Positions 36,801 to 45,159 of a DNA stretch of 64,000 bases are shown here, one piece after another. How positions within the stretch are numbered: the stretch's first letter is position 1; the number at the start of each line of letters is the position of its first letter. Under the pieces are notes generated by a model, which was given only the letters and a program-made list of their open reading frames with translations, was not told where the DNA came from and made no database searches. The stretch lies in assembly GCF_022179805.1 (NCBI RefSeq), contig NZ_BPUO01000004.1, forward strand, positions 310,001-374,000, given 5' to 3'. Made by a program: the position numbers and the translations under genes. Origin of the DNA: Cupriavidus pauculus (GTDB lineage Bacteria; Pseudomonadota; Gammaproteobacteria; Burkholderiales; Burkholderiaceae).

Positions 36801-37707
36801 CGCGCTCCACGCGCGCCGCCTCCTCGGCAATCCACTCGGCCACATGACGTACATCCTCGCGCGGCGCGTCGGTGGCGTGGATCAGCCAGTACGCATTGGG
36901 GCTGGGCATGGCGGCGCCGGCCGTGGTCACCACGTTGAGCTGGCCGCCTTCGATCAGCCGCTGGATCAGTTCCAGCCGGCCCAGCGCCACGCCTTGTCCC
37001 GCCAGCGCGGCATGAATCACCTGGTCGTACTGGTTGAAACGCAGGATGCCGCGCCGGCTGGCCTGCTGGTACCCGTGGGCGCTGAGCCAGTTGCGCCAGT
37101 GCAGCCACGGCCGGGGGTCATCGAATTCGAGCAGCGGCAACTCGGCCAGCGCTTCGGCCGACGCCACGCGCGTGGCGCCCAGCGACGGATTGGCCACGGG
37201 CGCGATGGTCTCGTCGAACAGGTGGATCGCGTGCGGCGGCGCCACCGATGCCGGGCAGTAGCGGATGGCCAGGTCGATGCCGTCGGCGCGCAGGTCGCTG
37301 ATGCGATTGTCGGCCGACAGCCGCACATCGAGCCGGGGATGCCGGTGCTGCAGACTGCCCAGCCGTGGCAACAACCACAAGCCGGCCACGCCAATGCTGG
37401 CGGTGACCGTCACCGGATGCCGGCCATCGCGCTTGCGCAACTCGGCGGCCACATCCTGCAACTGCTGTACCGCGCCATCGGCACTGCGGAACAGCCGTTC
37501 GCCTTCAGGTGTGAAGGCCACGCCACGATGCTGGCGCACGAACAGCTGTACCTGCAATTGCTCTTCCAGCGCGCGGATCTGGCGGCTGACGGCCGACTGG
37601 GTCAGGCACAGGTCGTCGGCCGCCTGCGTGATGCTCATGCGCCGGCCCACGGCCACGAAGCCTTTCAGCAGATCGAGCGGGAACAGCCGGACGAGCGGGA
37701 CGGACAT
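36757..37707 (-). CDS. LysR-family regulator (GcvA-like)
   Basis: A 316-residue regulator. The N-terminal winged helix (LLKGFVAVGRRMSITQAADDLCLTQSAVSRQIRALEEQLQVQLFVR) and the substrate domain with ADNRISDLRADGIDLAIRY resemble GcvA-type LysR proteins. It is divergent from the MFS gene at 37855 with 147 bases between, so it probably controls that transporter and itself. The C-terminus overlaps the DUF2917 gene. Confidence 0.9.
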   Translation of the reverse strand: MSVPLVRLFPLDLLKGFVAVGRRMSITQAADDLCLTQSAVSRQIRALEEQLQVQLFVRQHRGVAFTPEGERLFRSADGAVQQLQDVAAELRKRDGRHPVTVTASIGVAGLWLLPRLGSLQHRHPRLDVRLSADNRISDLRADGIDLAIRYCPASVAPPHAIHLFDETIAPVANPSLGATRVASAEALAELPLLEFDDPRPWLHWRNWLSAHGYQQASRRGILRFNQYDQVIHAALAGQGVALGRLELIQRLIEGGQLNVVTTAGAAMPSPNAYWLIHATDAPREDVRHVAEWIAEEAARVERVRSGAAPAADGRPA

Positions 37708-37854
37708 GGCAGCACCTCTTTGGGGGTGACGCCATTACAGCACGGCTGGCAGACGCTTGCCATGCGCGTTGGGAATACCAGAACGCCCAAAAACTCGGTT
37801 GAACGGCACGCTGTCTTCGCATGAAATGGAGCCATTTCCGCCAGGGAGTCCACC

Positions 37855-39120
37855 ATGACCGATCGCCAGCCTTCTCATGCCGTCAGCGCATTGCAGCCGC
37901 CTGCCGTGCCGGTCTGGTGGCGCAATACCGCGTTCCTGTTGCTGGCCGCCGGGCTCGTGATGGGCCTGGCGCTCGGCGTGCGCCACGTGCAGGGGTTGTT
38001 TCTGCTGCCGGTGATCGCCGAGCGCGGCTGGACGCGCGAGTCGTTCGGCTTTGCGATGGCCGTGCAGAACCTGGTGTGGGGCATTGCGCAACCGTTCACG
38101 GGCATGGTGGCCGACCGCTTCGGCTCGTGGAAGGTCATGCTTGGCGGGCTGGTGCTGTACGCGGCGGGACTGTGGGGCATGGCGCTGGCGCCAAGCTCGC
38201 TGACCTTCGTCGTGGCGGCGGGCGTCTTTGTCGGCATCGCGCAGTCGGGTACCACGTTCGGTGTGGTCTATGGCGCGCTGAGCCGCATGGTGCCCCCCGA
38301 TCAGCGCAGCCGGGTGCTGGGCATTGCCGGCGCGCTCGGGGGCATCGGCCAGTTCCTGATGGTGCCGTCGGCCCAGGCGCTGCTTTCCGTAGCTGGATGG
38401 CATCTGGCGCTGATGGTGTTCGCGGTGGCGGCCTTGCTGCTGCTGCCGTTCGCGCTGCCGTTCCAGGACCGGCCCACGGGCGGTGACGCGGCGGGCGCCC
38501 AGACGTCGATGCGCGGCGCCATTGGCGAGGCGTTCCGCCATTCCGGATTCTGGCTGCTGAACCTCGGCTTCCTGGCCTGCGGCTTCCAGCTTGCGTTTAT
38601 CGCCAACCACCTGCCGGCGTACCTGCGCGACCAGGGCATGCAGCCGGCCAGCGCGATGATTGCGCTGGCCATCATCGCGCTGGCCAATATCGGCGGCACC
38701 TATGCGTTCGGCTGGCTGGGCGGCCGCCATGTGAAGAAGTACCTGCTGGCCGGCATCTACCTGGCGCGCGCGTCGGCCATGGCGCTGTTCGTGCTGCTGC
38801 CGCTGAGCCCGTTCACCTTGTACGCGTTTGCGGCGGTGATGGGCTTCCTGTGGCTGGGCACCGTACCGCTAACCAGCGGCATCGTTTCACAGGTGTTTGG
38901 CGTGCGCTACATCACCACGCTGTTCGGCTTCGTTTTCTTCGGCCACCAGCTTGGGTCGTTCCTGGGCGTGTGGCTGGGCGGGCTGGTGTTCGAACTAACG
39001 CATTCCTATGATCTGGTATGGATGGGTGCGATGGCGCTGGGCGTGATCGCGGCGGCATTGCATTGGCCCATCGACGACCGCGAGATCGTGCGCGTGCCAT
39101 GGCAAGGGGTGCGGCCCTGA
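37855..39120 (+). CDS. MFS transporter (monocarboxylate/oxalate-formate type)
   Basis: A 421-residue, 12-segment transporter. The N-terminal helix with GVRHVQGLFLLPVIAERGWTRESFGFAMAVQNLVWG and the loop TGMVADRFGSWKVM are typical of the OFA/MCT branch that carries monocarboxylates. Ribosome site GGGAG lies 7 nt before the ATG. The only regulator nearby is the divergent LysR gene; substrate not determinable. Confidence 0.85.
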   Translation: MTDRQPSHAVSALQPPAVPVWWRNTAFLLLAAGLVMGLALGVRHVQGLFLLPVIAERGWTRESFGFAMAVQNLVWGIAQPFTGMVADRFGSWKVMLGGLVLYAAGLWGMALAPSSLTFVVAAGVFVGIAQSGTTFGVVYGALSRMVPPDQRSRVLGIAGALGGIGQFLMVPSAQALLSVAGWHLALMVFAVAALLLLPFALPFQDRPTGGDAAGAQTSMRGAIGEAFRHSGFWLLNLGFLACGFQLAFIANHLPAYLRDQGMQPASAMIALAIIALANIGGTYAFGWLGGRHVKKYLLAGIYLARASAMALFVLLPLSPFTLYAFAAVMGFLWLGTVPLTSGIVSQVFGVRYITTLFGFVFFGHQLGSFLGVWLGGLVFELTHSYDLVWMGAMALGVIAAALHWPIDDREIVRVPWQGVRP

Positions 39121-39243
39121 GCAGCGGCATGGAATAAACGGCTGGCCTGGCGTGTTTACGCATCAGGCGGGCTACGTGTCGGGCGCGGGAGGTGGAGTAT
39201 GCTTGGCACGAAGTCCTGCCTTTGCCGATTCTCGGAGATTGCC

Positions 39244-39759
39244 ATGCCGTTTCGATTCCCCGTCCGGGTGGGCGCCATCGCGGCCGCCCTTGCGCTTGCC
39301 GCGTGCGCGTCGTTGCAGCCGGTGGAGACCGGACAGAAGCTGATAGGCAGCCCGCAGGCAGCGGTGCAGCAGACCTTCGGCACCCCCACCGATACCTTCC
39401 AGATGGCCAATGGCACCCAGCGCTGGATCTATTCCAAGCAGCCCTATGGCTACGAGATCTACGTGGCCGACTTCGATGCCGGTGGCAAGCTGGCCAGCTT
39501 CCGGCAGACGCTGACCGAAAACGAGATCTATGCCGCGCGGCCGGGGCAGTGGACCAAGAAGGACGTGCTGGAGCGCTGGGGCAAGCCGCGTGAGCCGATC
39601 CAGTACTACGCGCTGATGAAGCGCGAGGCGTGGTCGTACCGGATGTATCTGCCCGGTTATGTGCCGGCGCACTTCAGTGCCTACTTCGACGACAACGGCG
39701 TGCTGGACCGCACGATGATCATCCAGGATTCGCGCGGTGGCGATCGCAGCCGCAAGTAG
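39244..39759 (+). CDS. Small outer-membrane-type lipoprotein
   Basis: A 171-residue protein with the lipobox LALAAC (Cys about residue 21), followed by Q-P-V-E-T-G. The first mature segment, IGSPQAAVQQTFGTPTDTFQMANGTQRWIY, resembles the BamE/SmpA fold, repeated once more at VLERWGKPREP. GGAG lies 6 nt before the ATG at 39244. Probable envelope protein; role unknown. Confidence 0.8.
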   Translation: MPFRFPVRVGAIAAALALAACASLQPVETGQKLIGSPQAAVQQTFGTPTDTFQMANGTQRWIYSKQPYGYEIYVADFDAGGKLASFRQTLTENEIYAARPGQWTKKDVLERWGKPREPIQYYALMKREAWSYRMYLPGYVPAHFSAYFDDNGVLDRTMIIQDSRGGDRSRK

Positions 39760-39784
39760 GCGCGGTCCTCAAAAACCCAGAGCC

Positions 39785-40252
39785 TCAGAGCTTCTGCACC
39801 GCCGCCAGCCTGAAGATCTTGGCCCAGCGATTGGCGGCATCGCTGTTCGGGACGGGAATCACCCAGGCCGGCTGCCGCGCGTCCCGCAGCGTCACGTTCA
39901 CGTACCAGCGGCCCTGACGGGCCTCGGGCTGCGCGCTGTCGATGTCCGCGAAGATCAGCACCTGTCGCTGGCCATGCATTTCGAGCACGCCGTTCTTGCG
40001 TTCCGCATCGATCCGGAGGCTGCCCCAGTCACCACGCAGCGCCAGGATGCGCTCGCCCTTGACGCGTCGTCCGTGGATCGCGCGATAGCGGCGCAGCCAC
40101 GCCACGAAGCAGGCGGTCAGCACCGCCAGCACCACGATCACGGCAGCGGCGCCGGCCAGCATGCCGGCCATGGCGGTCACCGCCTGATATAGCCGGACCA
40201 TTCCGTAGACAAAGGCGGCAAGCACCGCCAGGCCAAGCAGGATAAAGGGCAC
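39785..40252 (-). CDS. Membrane-anchored protein of unknown function
   Basis: A 155-residue protein with two adjacent hydrophobic helices (residues 2-22 and 27-50) and a soluble C-terminal domain of about 100 residues (RILALRGDWGSLRIDAERKNGVLEMHGQ). No family recognised. It is convergent with the lipoprotein gene (25 bases apart) and divergent from the GGDEF gene. Confidence 0.7.
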   Translation of the reverse strand: MPFILLGLAVLAAFVYGMVRLYQAVTAMAGMLAGAAAVIVVLAVLTACFVAWLRRYRAIHGRRVKGERILALRGDWGSLRIDAERKNGVLEMHGQRQVLIFADIDSAQPEARQGRWYVNVTLRDARQPAWVIPVPNSDAANRWAKIFRLAAVQKL

Positions 40253-40361
40253 GTACAGGTTTCTCCAAATGTTGGCGCGGACCCCACGGTCTTATAATGG
40301 TTCGCCCCCGCACGGTGCATTCAGCAGCGGCAGGGTTGCCATCCGGTTCGGCCCACCTTCG

Positions 40362-41939
40362 ATGCCATCGTATCCTCTCGTCCTTTGCCTGACCATTGCC
40401 GTGGTATGCAGCGTGGGTATGGCCGTCGCGGCCTGGCCCCGGCGTGACGATCCTACCGTGCGCGCCTTCCTTGTGCTGGCGGGCGGCGTGGCCATCTGGA
40501 GCGGCGGACGGCTGCTGGAAATCAGCGAGACCGGACTGGCTGGCCGCATCTTCTGGGCCAAGTTCCAGTATGCAGGTATCGTGGCCGTGCCCATCGGCTG
40601 GCTGGTGGCGATGGTCCACCTGAGCCGCCCGCGCTTTGTCGTGCCGTGGTCGTTGCTGTGCGTGCCGGTCTTCGCGGCCGTGCTCACGCTGGCACTGGTG
40701 TTCACCAATGAACGCCATCACCTGATCTGGACCTCGATCGAACTGATGCCGCCCGGTGTGTCGCCAGGCGCGGTGTTTCGCCATGGCGTCGGCTACACGG
40801 TGGTGGCGGCGTGGACGTATGCCATGCTGGGGCTCAGCATGTATTTCCTGGCCACGGCCGAGGTGCCGAACGCGGCGTTGTCCACGCGCGGCCGGGCCGT
40901 GCTGATGGGCGGGCTGATGCTGCCGCTGGTGACGCATATCGCCTACCTCTACCGCTGGACGGGTCCGCTTGGCGGCGACCTGACCCCGGCCACGTTCTCG
41001 CTGATGACGCTGCTGGTCTGGTTCTGCGCGCTGCGCACGCACCTGGACGACACGGGCCATTACGCCCGGCTGCGAGTGTTCGACACGATCCGCGAAGGCT
41101 GCGTGATCCTGGGCGCCGACGGGCGCGTGGTGGAACTGAATCCCGCCGCCCGGCGGCTGGTGCCCGAACTGCGCCGTGGCCAGTTGCCGCCGGTGCTCTG
41201 GAACCACGCGCTGAACGACCCGGCCGAGGCCACGCCCGCGATTCCCGACGGGGCCGGATACGAACTGACGCTGGAGCCGGTGCGTCGCATGGACGGCAAG
41301 CAGATCGGTCTGCTGGTGTTCATGCGCGACATCAGCCGCTACCAGTCGCGCGAGCAGGCGCTGGCCACGCAGCTTGGCGAAGCGGCCGAGCGCCTGTCGC
41401 GCGTGCAGGCCGACCTCGATATCGATGCGCTGACCCGGATTCCGAACCGGCGCTACTTCCAGCGCGAATCGCATGCCGCCGTGGCCCGCGCCCATGAACG
41501 TGGCACGGAGATCGGCCTGCTGATCCTCGATGTCGACCTGTTCAAGCAGTACAACGACCTCTATGGCCACCCGCGCGGCGACGAATGCCTGCGGCAGGTT
41601 GCGGCCGCGCTGACCGCCGCGCTGCACGGCGGGCAATTCTGCGCCCGGCTAGGCGGCGAGGAATTCGCCGTGGTCCTGCCTGATTCGTCGGGCGACGAAA
41701 CGCGTGCCATTGCGCGCCGCATGGTGGCGGCGGTGCGCGACCTGGGCATTCCGCATAACGGCACACCGGTGCAGCCGTACGTGACGATCAGCGTCGGCGC
41801 GGTCTGCGCAGTGCCGGAAGCCGCGCGCCTGGAGCCGCTGCTGCACCGTGCGGACAGCGCGATGTACCGCGCCAAACGCGCCGGCCGTAATCGCTACGTG
41901 GTCGACGGCAGCGTCTATCTTGGCGTGCAGAGCAATTGA
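40362..41939 (+). CDS. 7TM-PAS-GGDEF diguanylate cyclase
   Basis: A 525-residue protein. Seven hydrophobic segments (residues 5-225) match the histidine-kinase-type 7TM sensor (WAKFQYAGIVAVPIGWLVAMVHLS). A PAS domain (about 235-345; VILGADGRVVELNPAARRLVP) and a GGDEF domain with the variant motif LGGEEFAVVLP follow. GGEEF is an active form. No RxxD inhibitory site precedes it. The ATG at 40362 is used because upstream codons are not protein-like. It is third among the window's GGDEF proteins. Confidence 0.9.
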   Translation: MPSYPLVLCLTIAVVCSVGMAVAAWPRRDDPTVRAFLVLAGGVAIWSGGRLLEISETGLAGRIFWAKFQYAGIVAVPIGWLVAMVHLSRPRFVVPWSLLCVPVFAAVLTLALVFTNERHHLIWTSIELMPPGVSPGAVFRHGVGYTVVAAWTYAMLGLSMYFLATAEVPNAALSTRGRAVLMGGLMLPLVTHIAYLYRWTGPLGGDLTPATFSLMTLLVWFCALRTHLDDTGHYARLRVFDTIREGCVILGADGRVVELNPAARRLVPELRRGQLPPVLWNHALNDPAEATPAIPDGAGYELTLEPVRRMDGKQIGLLVFMRDISRYQSREQALATQLGEAAERLSRVQADLDIDALTRIPNRRYFQRESHAAVARAHERGTEIGLLILDVDLFKQYNDLYGHPRGDECLRQVAAALTAALHGGQFCARLGGEEFAVVLPDSSGDETRAIARRMVAAVRDLGIPHNGTPVQPYVTISVGAVCAVPEAARLEPLLHRADSAMYRAKRAGRNRYVVDGSVYLGVQSN

Positions 41940-42019
41940 TGCGAAAAAGGGGTTGCAAATTACCGAACCTTCTGTAGAATTCGCGGCTGCGCGTCGCAGC
42001 AGCAATGCAGCGAAACGAA

Positions 42020-42106
42020 GCCCAGATGGCGGAATTGGTAGACGCACTAGGTTCAGGTCCTAGCGGTGGCAACACTGTGGAGGTTCGAGTCCTCTTCTGG
42101 GCACCA
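42020..42106 (+). tRNA. tRNA-Leu (anticodon CAG)
   Basis: An 87-base tRNA with a GCCCAGA / TCTGGGC acceptor stem and encoded CCA. The class II long variable arm (GCGGTGGCAACACTGT) is present, and the anticodon loop TTCAGGT inside the CTAGG/CCTAG stem gives CAG, reading CUG codons. The T-loop GGTTCGAGTCC is intact. A terminator follows 5 bases later. No integrase or attachment duplication is seen next to it. Confidence 0.96.
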
Positions 42107-42111
42107 ATTCG

Positions 42112-42142
42112 AAAGCCCTGCTCAAACGAGCAGGGCTTTTTT
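42112..42142 (+). terminator. Rho-independent terminator of tRNA-Leu
   Basis: A 12-bp perfect stem (AAAGCCCTGCTC / GAGCAGGGCTTT) with loop AAAC and a following T-run. Confidence 0.93.
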
Positions 42143-42174
42143 CGTTTGTGCGTTTGAATTTCGCTCGGTTTTTT

Positions 42175-42299
42175 CTCCCCTCTCCCGCAGAGCGGGAGAG
42201 GGGCTGGGGGTGAGGGCCAGCGCATCAAGACGCGACGGCGGCAGTTTGAACCGCCAAGCCCTCTCCCCCGACTCCTCTCCCACAAGTGGGAGAGGGGAG
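42175..42299. repeat. Paired inverted repeat element, copy C (reverse orientation)
   Basis: Same layout as copy A: two CCCCTCTCCC/GGGAGAGGGG hairpins with G-rich and C-rich tails. The internal marker reads TTTGAACCGCC, so this copy is inverted relative to copies A, D and E. It lies between tRNA-Leu and the end of dadA. Confidence 0.85.
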
Positions 42300-42313
42300 A
42301 AAAACAGAGGCCC

Positions 42314-43579
42314 TCAAGCCGTCACGCCGCTCGCCATCTCCCCGAGTGCAACGCGTCCATCTCCCGCCGCCTGCCGCACCACATCCCCCACCATCTCCGC
42401 CGTCACTGCAGACAGCGTCCATCCCAGATGTCCGTGCCCGGTGTTGTAGAACACGTTGGCGGCGTGCCCGCGCCCGACGCGCGGCATCATGTTGGGCATC
42501 ATCGGACGCAGGCCGGCCCAGGGCACCACGCTGCGCGTGCTGACGCCGGGAAAGCACTGATGTACCCAGTCGACCAGCGGGCGAATGCGGTCGGCGCGGA
42601 TGTCGCGGTTGATGCCGTTGAACTCGGCGGTGCCCGCCACGCGGAAGCGGTCGGCGCCCAGGCGGCTGGTCACGAGCTTGGTCTCGTCGTCAAGCAGGCT
42701 GACCGTCGGTGCGCTGGCCTGGCTTTCCGCGTCGTTGAGATTCACTGTGATCGAGTAGCCCTTCACCGGATAGACGTTGATGCGGTCGCCAAGCTGCTGC
42801 GCGAACGCGCGGCTGGCCACGCCGGCGCATACCACCACGCCGTCAAAGTCGCGCGAAGTGGGCAGGTTGTCTTCCGCCGACTGCACGGTCACGCGGCGGC
42901 CGGTGGTGGATACCGATCGCACGTCCTGGTTGTACAGCATCTGGACACCGAGGCGCCGGGCAGCGGCGGCCAGACCGTTCGTGAACTTGTGGATATCGCC
43001 GGTGGAATCGCTCTCGGTGTAGTAGCCGCCGTAGTACTGCCCGGCCAGCGTGGGCTCGATGGCGCGCATCTCGTCGGGCGTGACGGCCCGGCGCTCCAGC
43101 CCGCCTTTGGCCAGCAGCGCCGACACGCGGCCGGCGTGGTCGAATCCCGCCCGGTTACGATAGATATGCAGGATGCCAAGCCGCTTGAGATCGAAGTCGA
43201 TGCCTTCGGCGTCAGCCCATGCAAACAGGTGCTGGCGCGCCGCCACCGCCAGGCGCGCGGTCTCGATGGTGTTGGCGCGATAGTGCGGCATCGATGCAAT
43301 GAACTCGGCGAACCAGCTCAGCTTGTGCCACGACGGGCGTGGGTTGACGAGCAGGGGCGCATCGGCGCGCAGCATCCACTTGATGCCCTTGGCCAGCGTG
43401 GACCAGTGCGTCCAGACTTCGGCGTTCGACGCGGACAACTGGCCGCCGTTGGCGAACGACGTTTCCATGGCCGCATAGCGGTGCCGTTCGAACAACGTGA
43501 CAGAGAACCCGCGCCGGGCCAGCGCATAGGCCGTGGTGACGCCGGTAATACCGCCGCCGACAACTGCAATGGATTTCAT
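42314..43579 (-). CDS. dadA: D-amino-acid dehydrogenase, FAD-dependent
   Basis: A 421-residue flavoprotein of the DAO family that oxidises D-amino acids (and perhaps glycine) to oxo acids, passing electrons to the respiratory chain. The dinucleotide motif is VVGGGITGVTTAYALARRG; the DadA-specific region DFDLKRLGILHIYR and the C-terminal GLRPMMPNMMPRVGRG with NTGHGHLGWTLS are all present. The ATG at 43579 has GGAAGA 8 nt before it; an in-frame ATG at 43603 is possible. A tandem glycine riboswitch precedes it on the same strand, which points to glycine or a related compound as signal. Confidence 0.9.
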   Translation of the reverse strand: MKSIAVVGGGITGVTTAYALARRGFSVTLFERHRYAAMETSFANGGQLSASNAEVWTHWSTLAKGIKWMLRADAPLLVNPRPSWHKLSWFAEFIASMPHYRANTIETARLAVAARQHLFAWADAEGIDFDLKRLGILHIYRNRAGFDHAGRVSALLAKGGLERRAVTPDEMRAIEPTLAGQYYGGYYTESDSTGDIHKFTNGLAAAARRLGVQMLYNQDVRSVSTTGRRVTVQSAEDNLPTSRDFDGVVVCAGVASRAFAQQLGDRINVYPVKGYSITVNLNDAESQASAPTVSLLDDETKLVTSRLGADRFRVAGTAEFNGINRDIRADRIRPLVDWVHQCFPGVSTRSVVPWAGLRPMMPNMMPRVGRGHAANVFYNTGHGHLGWTLSAVTAEMVGDVVRQAAGDGRVALGEMASGVTA

Positions 43580-43640
43580 GAGGAAGGTCTTCCAGGACGT
43601 CATGGAGTGGCAGTCCACGGCGCACCATGCGCAACGCGGA

Positions 43641-43838
43641 CGCCCCCTCTGTCCTTGACCTGAGAGATTCGCGGGCGCGCGGCCCGCTTGCTCCTTCGGT
43701 ACCACCGGCCGACGTACGGGCCGGGGGTTCTTCAGAGTGCACTGGCGATACCGGTCCTTTTGCCTGAGAGTTTCCGGGGCGGTTGCTCCTTCGGCGCCGC
43801 GCTGCCTGGCGGCAGCGACGGGCTCTCCCGATATCGCG
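43641..43838 (-). promoter_or_regulatory. Tandem glycine riboswitch upstream of dadA
   Basis: On the minus strand two aptamers occur in a row. The 5' one (about 43838-43751) shows CGGGAGAG, GGCGCCGAAGGAGCAA and CTCTCAGGCAAAAGGAC; the 3' one (about 43745-43641) shows GGTACCGAAGGAGCAA and CTCTCAGGTCAAGGAC. These are the defining glycine-aptamer elements. Only about 60 bases lie between the second aptamer and the dadA start, with no T-run hairpin, so control is probably on translation rather than termination. Riboswitches of this class usually activate on glycine. Confidence 0.93.
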
Positions 43839-43917
43839 GGGTACAACGGTGGCAACTATGCCATAGAAATTAAGGAATCGGCTATGTGGGAAAGCGATAC
43901 CCGGATCGGGCGCATGG

Positions 43918-45129
43918 TCACGCCTCGGCCACCAGGAAGCGCTCTGCCAGCCGCACCCACGCCGACGCGCCCAGCGGCAGCACCGCGTCGTTGAAGTCGT
44001 AGCCCGGGTTGTGCACCATGCAGCCGCCGAATTCGCCTTCGCCGTTGCCCAGGATCAGGTAGCAGCCTGGCACCGCGTTCAACATCCAGGCAAAGTCCTC
44101 GCTGCCGTTGAGTCCCTTGGGCGCCTGCGTGACCACCTGCTCCGCGCCGACCAGTTCCTTGCAGACCTCGGCGGCCAGCGCTGTTGGCGCCGCGGCGTTC
44201 ACCATCGGCGGCGTGAGCTGGCGATAGTCGATCTGTGCGGTTACGCCGTGCGCCTGCGCGGTCAGGCTGACGATGTCGTAGATGCGCGATTCCACCAGCG
44301 CGCGCGTTTCAGGGCTAGCCGCGCGCACGTTGAGGCCGATCTTCACTTCCTCGGGAATCACGTTGTGCGTGGCGCCGGCGTGGATGTAGCCAATCGACAC
44401 CACGGCCGTGTCATCGGGTGCCACGTTGCGCGCCACCACGGTCTGCAGCGCGGTGATGATGGCGGCCGATGCAGCGATCGGGTCCTTCGAACGATGCGGC
44501 ATGGCGCCATGGCCGCCGACGCCGCGAATCGTGACGTCGGCGACATCGGACGACAGGCTCACCGGGCCTTCCAGCACTCGGAACGACCCGGCCGGCACGC
44601 CGGGCATGTTGTGCAGCGCGTAGACCGTGTCGCACGGAAAGCGCTCGAACAGGCCATCCTCGATCATGGCGCGCGCGCCGCACAGGTTTTCCTCGTCGGG
44701 CTGGAAGATCAGGTTCAGCGTGCCGTCGAAGCTGCGCGAATCTGCCAGTGCCTTGGCCGCCGCCAGCAGGATGGCGGTGTGGCCATCGTGCCCGCAGGCG
44801 TGCATGCGGCCCGGCGTCTTGCTGGCATAGGGCAGGCCCGTGGCTTCCTTGATCGGCAGCGCGTCCATGTCGGCCCGGATGCCCAGGCTGCGCGTGCCGT
44901 TGCCCACCTTGAGCCGGCCCACCACGCCGCTCTTGCCGATGCCGGTGTGCACCTCGTAGCCCCAGCTTTCCAGCAGCGTGGCCACGAGCCGGCTGGTGGC
45001 GCCCACTTCAAAGCCCAGCTCGGGTTGCGAGTGGATCTGGCGGCGGATGTCGACAAACGTATCGGTGTCGATCTGGGGCAGCAGGTGCGGACGCAGCTGG
45101 AACGGGGTCAGGGTGGATTCGCGTGTCAT
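43918..45129 (-). CDS. M20 family amidohydrolase (hippurate hydrolase-like)
   Basis: A 403-residue metal-dependent aminoacylase. Motifs are HSQPELGFEV, IRADMDALPI, GRMHACGHDGHTAILL and FQPDEENLCGARAMIEDG, with the late SEDFAWM; these supply the Cys/His/Glu metal ligands of the M20D group. It hydrolyses N-acyl amino acids or related amides. It is 30 bases downstream of the MFS gene on the same strand, so import and hydrolysis of one substrate are likely coupled. Confidence 0.9.
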   Translation of the reverse strand: MTRESTLTPFQLRPHLLPQIDTDTFVDIRRQIHSQPELGFEVGATSRLVATLLESWGYEVHTGIGKSGVVGRLKVGNGTRSLGIRADMDALPIKEATGLPYASKTPGRMHACGHDGHTAILLAAAKALADSRSFDGTLNLIFQPDEENLCGARAMIEDGLFERFPCDTVYALHNMPGVPAGSFRVLEGPVSLSSDVADVTIRGVGGHGAMPHRSKDPIAASAAIITALQTVVARNVAPDDTAVVSIGYIHAGATHNVIPEEVKIGLNVRAASPETRALVESRIYDIVSLTAQAHGVTAQIDYRQLTPPMVNAAAPTALAAEVCKELVGAEQVVTQAPKGLNGSEDFAWMLNAVPGCYLILGNGEGEFGGCMVHNPGYDFNDAVLPLGASAWVRLAERFLVAEA

Positions 45130-45159
45130 GGTGTGTGTCTCTCTCGCTCTCTCAGGGGA

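Noticed and set aside
42020-42299. Integration site at tRNA-Leu
   Set aside because: No integrase gene and no duplicated tRNA 3' end was found in the window; the adjacent DNA is a repeat element.
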